NCBI GenBank assembly: GCA_900642245.1
Contig: CAAAJI010000728.1
Location: forward strand, 1 to 23,744
Length of the DNA: 23,744 nucleotides
Direction of reading: 5' to 3'
Origin: Fragilaria radians
Taxonomy: Eukaryota; Bacillariophyta; Fragilariophyceae; Fragilariales; Fragilariaceae
In this document: positions 1 to 9,033 of the stretch, piece after piece
Numbering within the stretch: position 1 is the first letter of the stretch
Layout of the letters: every line of letters starts with the position of its first letter
Notes under the pieces: generated by a model
Databases searched by the model: none
What the model was told of the DNA's origin: nothing
The model's input: only the letters and a program-made list of their open reading frames with translations
Program-made: the position numbers and the translations under genes

Positions 1-110
1 AAAGTAAGGTTGGTAAGGGAGTGAAGTAAGATAAAAGCGGAATAAATGTGAGAAGTTTGAAAAATCAAATCAGCCATCATTCAGATTTTGGATGGAAACT
101 TCAACTTTAC

Positions 111-235
111 CTGCTTTCAGTATCATCCAAGCAAGCAACTTGATGCTCGATTAACCATGCAATAGAATGAGAATTGCGATCTATACCTTGAGCCTCTGCC
201 GCTAGGATGATACCGATGTAACTCATGTCCACATT
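111..235 (-). CDS. Possible internal exon of an unrecognised host gene
   Basis: On the minus strand a 125-nt stretch is open in one frame (41 codons plus two bases) and is bordered by plausible splice signals. An acceptor AG (positions 237-236) follows a short pyrimidine-containing tract, and a donor GTAAAG begins at 110. The encoded peptide contains MSYIGIILAAEAQGIDRN and WLIEHQVACLDDTES, which reads like ordinary protein rather than random AT-rich translation. I recognise no family. The flanking exons would lie beyond the window on the downstream side and somewhere above 235 on the upstream side, where I could not place one. A chance open frame of this length is quite possible. Confidence 0.22.
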
Positions 236-3148
236 CTAAGTGTAAGTTATCGACTAATGTAGAACGGGTATCATAAGATATTCATAGTTTAATTTTGCTC
301 ATAATTTTGTGTTTACTATTTGATGCTTATGTAATTATATATATCTGTTGTTCCATATATTCATGGTACCTCCTTTCACCCTTAGAAAATTCGTTGGCTT
401 CATATTTCATCACTCATGTGGGGTGATTTGACATTTATTTCGTTCCTGAATGTAGATTGTTCCATAATATGGCGGTGTAAAAGATCGCAATGAATTCCAG
501 AGAATTAGTGGTGTTTCTCCTGGCACTTGATCACAATCTTAAACAGCTAAATTGTTTCTTCACATACAGGTTATGCCCTGTGTCTCTAATGAAAGTACGT
601 TTACGAAACACAAGTTAAAAGTTGTTGCGTTAATTATAATGCGTTATATATATGCAAATGTATTAACTACTTGCAAAAATTCACAATTCAAGTCGAATGA
701 TCTGAACATATCTTATACAACTTTGTGTACTAGCATAATGACAACATTCTGTGTTTGCTGCGTTTGGATGTTTATAAAATTGTTTGAAGTAACATATTAA
801 TTATTTGATGGTAAGGGATAATGCGTCAACCAGACATTTGTCGGAGAATCTACATGCCAACTTGTTTGACCTAAACTAGCTTGTGACTGCACCCATTATG
901 GTATGCATGGAGAGTGTGCTTGGATACAGTCTTGATAATAAAAGGATCCATTTGAACAAATCAGATGATTACCTTGAGATCAGGTAAGAATATGTTTGGG
1001 ACAGCAATCCATAATCCTGGCGCTCCTGGGTACTACATCTTGTGAAAGCATTGGTTATCTCATGACATGTTAATACTTCCAGTTTAAGTCTGTCCTAGAT
1101 GAAATGAATTGGTATGTTAATTGGGTAGTTTGATTTAAAGATTAAGGGTTGCACATCTTTACTTTGTGACATTTATCTCAGTAGTCTGGAAAGAATTAAA
1201 GTATCATCCACTTCACTCCTTTGTATTCTAACTCTGGAAAAAGTAAATGGTTTTTCTTGAACCCTTAGATCTTCAATATCCAGTGATGGTATGGGATCTG
1301 TAATTCTTGTAACTATGGAAACATTCAAGTGATACTCCAAATTAGTAAAATTTAGTATGAAAAAAAGTGTGAGATCCGCTCTCGTTCAAGGAATCATTCG
1401 TATTGACTGTGAAAACATTGATTGGGTAAACTAGCAAGGTTAAAGGATTTTTTCAAAAATTGAAAGAGCGATAACTCTCAGTGGCAAAGAAAATTTGTTG
1501 ACCTCTGTTGGGGTTAACAGAATGCTACATGATTTAGATGGTATTTACTGCACCCATTGCGATGATGTGATATACATGTCTTAAGGTGACATGGTTTGTT
1601 GAATTATTGCAATATATGCTGTTCCACTGATCTTAGAATACTTTATGGATGCATATATGGGCTTTTTTCGTTTTAGCTATAGGCCTTTTGAAATCTCTAA
1701 AAATTTCGTCAAAAGCTTGGATATTTTTATTATTCAACTAGAATTTTGTAGGACAGGAAATTAGTGTATTGCCTTACTAGCAATCAACTTAAGGTTTAGT
1801 GTAGACTCACGATTTGTTAGAGTAAACCTGTCTCTCATTGACCTATCTCTCGTATCTTAGATGACAATGTTTTTGTTAAAATATGAATGCAATCTAATGC
1901 CCCTGGAATCATTTTATTCAATTTTCATATCATGTTTGCTAGATGATTCAAATCCGTCGATGTAACATTTTGTGGCTCAAGGTTGAATGCTGGAAGTGAT
2001 AAGATTTGCAAGCTTAGTCTTACGAGTAGTTAACTACATCTCACTGCGTTTATGTTACTATCATCATTATTGATGAACTACCAATAATATTTACCAATAA
2101 CCTTAAAAGAGTTCTTGAGCGACATTGATTAGGATGAAATGCTTTTACCACGTGGGAACTGCTGGACTAAACAATATTTTGAAAATTGAAAAAAGAGTCA
2201 TCAACTTGTATCCCTTATAATTCGTTTACTCAATATCAATAGAAAAGAGAAGTTCATCCTTCCATTTTGCTTTGATATTGATATCTTATCAGCATTCTTC
2301 TATTATATGCATTTTTTGCTCTGAAGAGATGCCAAAGACTTATTTCAGTGGATAGTGTCTTTGCTAAATTATTAATCTTTTGTGTGAATATAGCGTTGCT
2401 CATTTTTCAGTTGTGCTGTAGACATTCTTGTTACATTTTATGTCTATGGACTAAAAAATACCGTGTAACTCCTTTCAACAGCTTAAGTCTACACGCTCGT
2501 GCTATACGATCAACTTCTCGTTTTCCTGCACAAATAAAATTAGTGCAAAGTGAAAGCATTACATTGGTATCTATTAATTGTTTCCAATGCTGAAAAATGA
2601 TCCCTGATTTTTAGTTTCTGTAGCAGACTCTCATTTGTGGAAAGACGATGAACTTTTTTCTTACTGTTCGATTGAGCTCAATATTGCCTTTTTTATCTCT
2701 TGCCTTAACTCACGAAAACAGGAACAACAAAAGCCTAGTAAAATCATTATTGCAGTGCAGCTAGGCATGGGAATAACAGTATCTGTTTTCTGAACTCAGT
2801 GCTTTGGATTAGCGGACCAACTATAGCAAATACGTTGCCTAAAAGTAGGTATGAAATAGAGGCAATGCATGAATTATAATTCATTATAGGGGAGCGTCAA
2901 CTTGGCAAACATAGTTTGAATTAGGAAATCTGAGGGCTTAACCTTGCTCGCAGTTTTCACTCAATACTTCCTCATTCGATGTTCAATTGTTTACATTATT
3001 GAAAGAGGGAGGCGTCAATTAAGAGCAAAATGACGAGGATTTCGCGATGAAAACTCATCATAAGTTTATGTAGACAAGGGAACCTTTTTATTTGTCAAAA
3101 GCAGGAGAAGAACAAATCTTGTAAAAGCACATTTTACAATCATCTGTT
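236..3148. other. Long stretch with no recognisable gene
   Basis: AT-rich DNA in which the open frames are short (82 codons at most, at 552-800 and 2348-2593), with Cys/Phe/Ile-rich translations typical of random AT-rich sequence. I see no transposon protein motifs, no terminal repeats, no long tandem repeats and no RNA gene. Small exons of intron-containing genes could be missed by eye. Confidence 0.5.
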
Positions 3149-4081
3149 TCAGGCATCATTTGAATGGCTGATTTGAAGGGAAGATGTTATCCCTTGCAAT
3201 TCAATTTTCGTCGCTATGTAGTAAATATGGCTTTCATTAACGCCTTGAAGACTGTAGATTTGTAATGCTCTTAACAGCATATTGAAAGCAACATCGTGAT
3301 CCCCTTTTCGCTTTTGTAGTACACCAATTCTACTTATGAGCAAGCCAATTTCAAGGATATCTGGATTTCCTGTTTTTGTATGTAAATAAAGAGCCTTTGT
3401 GAAAGCGTTGAAAGCGCAACCATTTTCACCCATCATTTGACGAATAATTCCGATTGTGGAGTGTACTCTGGCAACCAGTGTCAATGGCATGCTAGGAGAA
3501 TGATACAATAAATCTTTCAATGCGTCTGCAATTTCTTCCAATTCATCATGGTCAAATGGCTTCGGTAAGTGTTTTCTTTTTGCGGCTATTCCAGAGAATC
3601 TTTGAAACATCTCGTTGATGAAAAAGCAATCTGAGCAATATTCCATGGATTTGACACAAAGTAATGATTCCAGCATTTGCAGGTCAAGACCAATGTTAGT
3701 TAATCGAGGGGTTTGTTTACTAAGCGCAATTTCTGAGCTTCGAATACTCGATTGAGACCAGGAGCTTGAAGATTGCGATGAAGTAGAGTGCACTCCCGAA
3801 GACATACAGAATGACGAGGAATCAAGTGATTGTGTTAATTGCATATTTCTGGGATATGCCATTTCCTTGTTGCTGGCCTTCCTAGACGATATTTTAAACA
3901 TGCTGCTACACTTATCGAGGAATTCATGGGCGCAAAGGTGTCTACCGATGCGCTTGGATTTCAATAACTTCTGTTGAGAATAGTTCATACGAATTTTATG
4001 GTATTGTGGTTGTGGTGGGATTAAAGTCAAAGTGGCTGAGCAGTTTATTACTACATTGAAAAATGCACTCTTATGTATCAT
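3149..4081 (-). CDS. Hypothetical protein with TPR-like helical repeats
   Basis: This 310-codon frame ends in TGA and is the longest open frame outside the transposons and recombinase. It has a basic N-terminal part, a Ser/Gln-rich low-complexity segment around residues 83-118 (including TSSQSSSSWSQSS), and a C-terminal helical part. About residues 200-285 there hold two or three degenerate tetratricopeptide-like units, for example ARVHSTIGIIRQMMGENGCA followed by FTKAL, then LISRIGVLQKRKGDHDVAFN followed by LLRAL. TPR units usually make protein-protein scaffolds, so no catalytic role can be inferred. The longest frame starts at 4081, but the Met at codon 32 (3986-3988), followed by a basic stretch, is an equally good start because the first 31 residues look untidy. 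No introns are needed. A non-autonomous transposon lies about 300 bp upstream. Exact family unknown. Confidence 0.6.
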   Translation of the reverse strand: MIHKSAFFNVVINCSATLTLIPPQPQYHKIRMNYSQQKLLKSKRIGRHLCAHEFLDKCSSMFKISSRKASNKEMAYPRNMQLTQSLDSSSFCMSSGVHSTSSQSSSSWSQSSIRSSEIALSKQTPRLTNIGLDLQMLESLLCVKSMEYCSDCFFINEMFQRFSGIAAKRKHLPKPFDHDELEEIADALKDLLYHSPSMPLTLVARVHSTIGIIRQMMGENGCAFNAFTKALYLHTKTGNPDILEIGLLISRIGVLQKRKGDHDVAFNMLLRALQIYSLQGVNESHIYYIATKIELQGITSSLQISHSNDA

Positions 4082-4379
4082 TGCTTTGAAAGCGGATGCA
4101 CGGGGAACAGAACATAGTTTCTCGGATTATAAAATGGATGATTTCGGCGATATTATAGAAGTTATTGTGATTCTCAATGGTATTCCCTCAGTGGACTGGT
4201 GGTCATTCAGGTTTCGATGACTGCATAGCGATACGAAACTTTAGCCGATTCTGATATTCCGGTGAAAAAACTCCAGAACTTTAACAACATATGCGAAGTC
4301 TTGGCACAAAATGATGCAATTTTGTCTAAATAATTAACCTTTTCCTTATAAGTTTCGCTATGTTTTACTCTAGCTGGTA

Positions 4380-4393
4380 CAGAGGGGGTGACA
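4380..4393 (+). repeat. Left terminal inverted repeat of the 1344-bp transposon
   Basis: CAGAGGGGGTGACA is a perfect 14-bp inverted match to 5710-5723. It is preceded immediately by the direct repeat CTGGTA. Confidence 0.8.
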
Positions 4394-5709
4394 GCTCCCC
4401 AAGGTTCCCATCAAAGGGCGCCACCCGAGCTGGCAGCCGTTGGAACCTAAGAACCTTCAGTACAAAGCAGTTGTTTAGAGGCCTAAAGCTGGGGCGCTGC
4501 ACTTAAGGGGCAATCATTGGAACTCTAGCACCCTAAGCACCCCCCCTATGGGATACTACCTGGATCTACAGTAGGATCCTTCACTGAATCTGACCTACAG
4601 AGCAGTTGAGATAAACAGATATAAGTTCTTTTAAAATAGAAGCAGGCTAAAAAACGGTAAATCAGAGTCATGATACAAAATTTCATGAATAAAAATTTAT
4701 GAGAAAAATGTAAAAATATGAATATCATAAGCAAAGTTTGTTTCTAAATTGGTTGAAGTTGTACATCAAGAGAAGGTCTTCAAGAGAAGGATTCTTGAGA
4801 AGGGATTAAAATTAGTATTGCATGGAATACATCTGTGTCTCTCTGCCCCAAACAAACTGTTTAAAGGAAAAGAGAGTTATTCAGCGTTTGATAGGTATTG
4901 ACATACCTTGAGTTAAGTTCATTAAGATTATACATAACACTATAGGTTGTAAGCAATACAGTCTATTAATACTACAATAATTTACTAAGGCTAAGAGACG
5001 TGTGTGTGCCAATACTGGAGACATCCTAGTAAATACTACTATAATTAATATTCTTATATTTACTCATCTAAATTTAGAATAGGTGACATAATTAACCATT
5101 CTTTCTATATCTTCCACAAATTCAATTAAGAAATAGTCTTATATGAATTTAGTGATGCTTAATGTTGCTTATAAATGAAGAAGATCATTTTATATCTTTT
5201 CAGGACCGTCATATCAATACGGTAGGAATAACTACAGGAATCTATCAATATTCAGGATTGATGAATCTAAGTCGTGAATCTAAGATCACAAAGTGTCAAT
5301 GTTAAGTGTTGAACCTAACACGTAAGATAAAGAGACTACGTGGTCAAGGAAACACGTTGCAATCGATTCACAAAGATCTAAGGTAAAAGTAACTTTTTAG
5401 ATCATAATTGACAATTTGTATAAACACTTAGAGCAGCTTAGAGCACTGTGATCATTTCAGAATGTCATAGTCACTGATCATTTCCTCACTCCACACTTCC
5501 CTTTTCTGCTTTTTAAATGCTGGTTATGTCTCCTGCTGCTGTTTCTTCTCCTCCATAGCAATACACAAAAATGTCAAGGAGTTCCAATGTTGGGGTGGCG
5601 CCAAGAATACAAAAGTGCGGTAACCCTGGAACCGCTGGGATAATTTTGGCCCACAAAAATGCAAAAGCCTGGGAACCCTGGAACCCTATCCCAAGCAAGT
5701 CAGTATGGG

Positions 5710-5723
5710 TGTCACCCCCTCTG
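5710..5723 (-). repeat. Right terminal inverted repeat of the 1344-bp transposon
   Basis: TGTCACCCCCTCTG is the perfect reverse complement of 4380-4393. It is followed immediately by CTGGTA, the second copy of the target duplication. Confidence 0.8.
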
Positions 5724-5729
5724 CTGGTA

Positions 5730-6048
5730 CTACATCTCCGGATTTTCCGTATTTCTAGGAAGTGTACAGAGAGATACTAAAGGCCACAAAAACATGCATT
5801 CTAAACAGTAAGCGAGGAGGAATGATTCTGAATAATATCACTTTCAGACGTTGTCTAATGGTTGGGCCTTTTCCTTCGATCTTGAGATTATTGTTTTAGG
5901 ATTCGAAACACTGATCAATCAAAGCGTCAAAATAACTGGAATTGCTGGCTTATTATTGTTAAGTGAAATAGCACTCGTGCATACTTATCTATCTGTCTAC
6001 CAGATTACTCCATAGATACTTTTAATGGTACTAATTATCGCAAGAAAG
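5730..6048. other. Spacer between two transposons, nothing recognised
   Basis: No gene motif seen. Around 5985-6015 a pyrimidine tract ends in CAG and is followed by an open stretch reaching a GTGAGT near 6111. That could be an exon, but it would overlap the copia LTR described next and I do not support it. Confidence 0.4.
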
Positions 6049-6254
6049 TGTTAGACAAACGTATCAATCGTTTCCTATTTCTTTATCGTGGCACTGCCAA
6101 AGCAACGAAAGTGAGTCCTTCTTTCTTTTTCTTTCTCTTGTTACTTTTTTGCATATTCTCTCACTAAGATTCTTTCCATTTTTGCATCTCATCAAGGTTC
6201 AAATTCTTTTCTTCTCTCTCTGAGATTCGTTGCTCTACTTCGATGAATCCAACA
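6049..6254 (-). repeat. 3' LTR of the decayed minus-strand copia element (outer end uncertain)
   Basis: On the minus strand the LTR begins TGTTGGATTC at 6254, directly after a purine-rich CAGGAGTG. This matches the polypurine/LTR junction of the 16272-21401 element. A possible end, CTAACA, lies at 6049-6054, giving 206 bp with TGTT...AACA ends. The 5' LTR that would confirm this boundary is absent and no target duplication could be checked. Confidence 0.45.
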
Positions 6255-8110
6255 CACTCCTGTGTGTCAACTGATCTTGATGCTGTAGTTGGTATATTCA
6301 TAATCTTCTGCCTGAACGTCTGAAACGTTTCCATGTAAGGGTCAATCATAAGATCAGTTGGGCAGAAGTCAATTGTAATATTCTTCTTCTCAACCTGATC
6401 AGTAAGAAAGAAAAGTCTGAAATCCAAATGTCTACATCTCTTTCCTGCACTCTTGCGTCCGTTTTGTTCCGCTAACATTGCACTTTATTATCCTGAAAAA
6501 GTACGTTTTCCTTTACCTTGTAACCTTATGTTTCAAAGTATTTTCCTGTCTAGAGCATTGAACTCATTGTATCGTCTGCAGCCACTAGTTCCGCTTCAGT
6601 AGAACTCCTTGTATTCCATCCTTGCTTTCTACTGGTAGATGTTGTAGCTCCTTCTCCCATTGTCATTGCTGCTCCTGTATGCTTTTCATAGTCTGGGTGC
6701 ACGGTTATTCCAGCATCAACATGCCATTTCAAAGCTCTTTTACTATCAGCTCGCTATGCCAACTGCCTCCTGACTGATTTCATCCAATCATGAAGATTAG
6801 GATTTCTCACACGTGTTTTTAACTAAGCAATTGCAGGGCTTATATCGGGCTTACACGTTTGCATAAAATAGTCCTTGAGTTGTAGTTATACTAAACTTCT
6901 CAGTCATTGCCATTGACAGACTAGGACTGTTTCCTTTCACTTTTATTTTATTGCTTCTTATAGAATAGCATTGCTCACACCAATAAACCATATATTGCTT
7001 TAGTAATTTGCATTTAAAATATTTTGTAGTTGGCACTATCCTTGACCTATTGCTATCAACTAGCACACCTTGAATCTGCATAATCATTCGATCACTTTCT
7101 TCATCTTTTTCTTCCATAGTCGTTTGAATATATGCATTTGGATGTCGTAACCTGCAACTTCTCTACCTGATTGATCCTCAATGAATGCTGTTAATTATGT
7201 AGCTTCTTGACTAGCACTTGCGACTTGTTCACAATTTATGTATTCTCTTTGAGGGCTTCTATTTGCACAATGGTCAGCTTTAATACTACCATACTTTTTC
7301 TCAGTAAAAAAAGTGATTCCAGTGCTCTATTCTTTTCCAATGGATTCAGTGAATCATATTTCATTGGCTTGATATATTCTCGGGCACATAGCTGTTTTAT
7401 CTCATATAGACTTGCATATCTAGCTTTTTTCCTAAATCTTTCGATACCTATCTTAAGGCGATACGTCCTTCAAAATTGAGCTCATGTTTAACGATCCCTT
7501 CATTAAATTGACACATGATCATTGCTATGACTTTCACTTCTATCAAATCATACGTGATGGATGGTGCTGTCTTTTAATGCATTTCGTGATGGTCGATTAA
7601 TTTTACGTTGAGATCCAGGAAGTGTTTCTATACTGGAATTTCATTGTCTTCATTGTTTTCTAATTTTTCATCCGTCTTCTGAATCTGTTTCCTGAGAGTG
7701 TAATTCAACTTCATGCTGATACTTAGCATCTACCCTTTCCTTTTGGATTGGCATATCATTTACATCCATTAAATCTCCTAATTCAATCCATTAATTTCAT
7801 CTTTATAATCTTCATTTCCTGATATATCTCCTTCTTCTTCATTTGTGTCACTAAATTCCTCATTTTTATTGTCCTGATTAGTTACTCCTGTAATTGATGT
7901 TGGGTCATATAAAAAACTTTCCTTCATGCATCTCTTGGCCATAATTTCCACAATTTTGATGAGAATAAGGGTTATTGAAAAGATAGTAACATGGGCTCTT
8001 GTGATTATTTCCCAGTAGCCAAATTCATAATCTAATGACCACCATGTGCACTTGAAATTGAACGGATATATATAGCATCAATACCACGGGATACATTTGA
8101 TTTTCTTGTT
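6255..8110 (-). pseudogene. Copia pol remnant: integrase C-terminus, RT fragment, RNase H
   Basis: Reading down the minus strand through all three frames, polyprotein blocks appear in the correct order. An integrase C-terminal/linker block lies at about 8091-8038 (GIDAIYIRS then HGGH), followed by ITRAHVT and IVEIMAKR near 7995-7930 and DPTSITGV near 7910. An acidic linker rich in Asp/Glu lies at about 7900-7780. The RT N-terminal part has NRALESLFLL (about 7345-7310), then GREVAGYDI and NAYIQT near 7175-7115. The RT palm carrying the VDD box is deleted: a short RT piece (IMQIQGVLVD) runs almost directly into the RT/RNase H linker SPSLSMAMTEKF near 6925-6890. RNase H follows at 6732-6550 (KWHVDAG, HTGA, STEAELVAADD), ending with SAGKRCRHLD and FFLTDQ at 6478 and below. 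At least five frame changes and several stops make it non-functional. Confidence 0.8.
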
Positions 8111-8531
8111 TACTAATGTTATACATCTAGAATTCAATTACGATTTTGTATGACCCACGCCAAGCTTATTTAGCTTTAACTAAACACATTATGCGTGAGA
8201 AGCAAGAAAATCCTAAAAACTTACCTTAAAACGCATCGTGGGAGAGGCAAGAACTTCCTTAAGACTTGGCTCTCCCTCTCTAAGCAGAAACCAAGAATTT
8301 TGAATGCACATTCCTCTTTGACGCTCCCAGATGAGAGGCAGAACAAAACTGTATAAATCCCATGTTGAAAAGTTACGGAAGTACTTCCAGAGTGGGGGAG
8401 TAAATCCCTTGTGAAAGCGCAAGCCCCAGACCTGGTGAGCGCTGGTGGGATAAAGATCGGGTTTTTCGGAACCTGGGACACGTACAAGTCCCTACAAGCC
8501 ACAGCTTAGGTTTTTTCACTTGTGGATTCCG
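8111..8531. other. Spacer with an unassigned minus-strand open stretch
   Basis: Two overlapping minus-strand frames are open here (8213-8422 and 8221-8502). The first reads protein-like (RFHKGFTPPLWKYFRNFS) and runs into GTAAGT just after 8229, a possible splice donor. No family recognised, and the two frames cannot both be real. The local DNA is GC-richer than its surroundings. It may be a decayed exon or transposon fragment. Confidence 0.3.
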
Positions 8532-8703
8532 TTAAATCTGACACTTCATCCTATAAATCAAATCCGTCTTATATTACGTCTGAAACTTCATCCTACAAAT
8601 CAAATCTGTTGTCTGTTAAATCTGAAAGTCAACCTATTCTTTAAATCAAATCCGTCGTCGGTTAAGTCAAAAACGTCATCATATTTAAATAGAAATGTCC
8701 CAT
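8532..8703 (+). repeat. Imperfect tandem repeat, about 42-bp period, four units
   Basis: Units start at about 8532, 8574, 8616 and 8662 with the core pattern TTAAATCTGAMACTTCATCC, then TAYAAATCAAATCCGTC. The first three are spaced exactly 42 bases, a multiple of three. Read in the frame of GTTAAATCT they give a repeated Ser-rich 14-residue pattern (VKSDTSSYKSNPS, then SETSSYKSN), broken by a stop in the third unit. So this may be a decayed repetitive coding region rather than a purely non-coding minisatellite. Confidence 0.7.
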
Positions 8704-8960
8704 ATTGAGTCTAAAGCATCATTAAAATTAGTTCAAGGTCAACTAGAGAGGTCTTTCGTGACCTAAGGGACACCATGGAGATACCTGGAAACCGTGCAAC
8801 ACTAAATACAACGCGTACCTGCTAAGTACAAAACTATCGTATGTTAAGCCTACATAATTTTGTACTAAAAAATTTAAAATTTAGGGCTACAGTAGAAATC
8901 ACGAAGTTGAAAAAATGAGATGAAAATTACGAAAAATTTTAATTTGTTAAATCTTGCTTC

Positions 8961-8998
8961 GACAATTCAGATCCCACCACCTCCCCTGAATCACCTCC
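8961..8998 (+). repeat. 38-bp direct repeat, copy 1
   Basis: GACAATTCAG, then a variable base, then TCCCACCACC and TCCCCTGAATCACCTCC. It matches 9320-9357 with one mismatch, and weaker similarity extends about 15 bp to the left. This copy lies just past the end of the recombinase pseudogene, while the other lies inside its coding region, so it is probably a local duplication. Confidence 0.75.
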
Positions 8999-9033
8999 TT
9001 ATCTCGCACCTAACAATTTAAATTAGCATTAAG

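Larger units (their letters stand above)
4374..5729. mobile_element. Non-autonomous DNA transposon, 1344 bp, hAT-like ends
   Basis: The body is 4380-5723. It begins CAGAGGGGGTGACA and ends with the exact reverse complement, TGTCACCCCCTCTG. The six bases CTGGTA are directly repeated on both sides (4374-4379 and 5724-5729), as a target-site duplication. Inside the ends, several motifs recur in inverted orientation: GGCGCCACCC (4419-4428 on plus, and near 5590 on minus), CATTGGAACTC (near 4517 on plus, and near 5585 on minus), and GGTTCCC-type blocks. These look like subterminal transposase-binding sites. The outer few hundred bases are GC-richer than the AT-rich middle (about 4740-5480), which has no coding frame, so the element depends on a transposase made elsewhere. 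CAGRG-type ends with subterminal repeats fit hAT, although hAT usually duplicates 8 bp, so the superfamily is uncertain. The boundaries are well supported. Confidence 0.75.
6049..8110 (-). mobile_element. Decayed minus-strand Ty1/copia retrotransposon, 5'-truncated
   Basis: This block holds the C-terminal half of a copia polyprotein in minus orientation, followed by an LTR start at 6254. No gag, no protease, no integrase catalytic core and no 5' LTR were found, so the 5' half is missing or unrecognisable. It belongs to a lineage related to the younger element at 16272-21401: the protein blocks align piecewise, and 13 bases at the polypurine/LTR junction (CAGGAGTGTGTTG, 6250-6262 on the minus strand) are identical. 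Many frameshifts and stops show it is old. The outer (low-coordinate) end of its LTR is uncertain. Confidence 0.75.

Noticed and set aside
4032..4220. Plus-strand 62-codon frame overlapping the start of the TPR-like gene
   Set aside because: It is antisense to a better frame, short and without motifs.
4742..4810. Short TCAAGAGAAGG duplications as a functional repeat
   Set aside because: Two to three degenerate copies in the AT-rich middle of the non-autonomous transposon, too short to interpret.
6005..6112. Plus-strand exon between a CAG acceptor and a GTGAGT donor
   Set aside because: It is only about 36 codons, has no recognisable product and overlaps the probable LTR of the minus-strand copia element.
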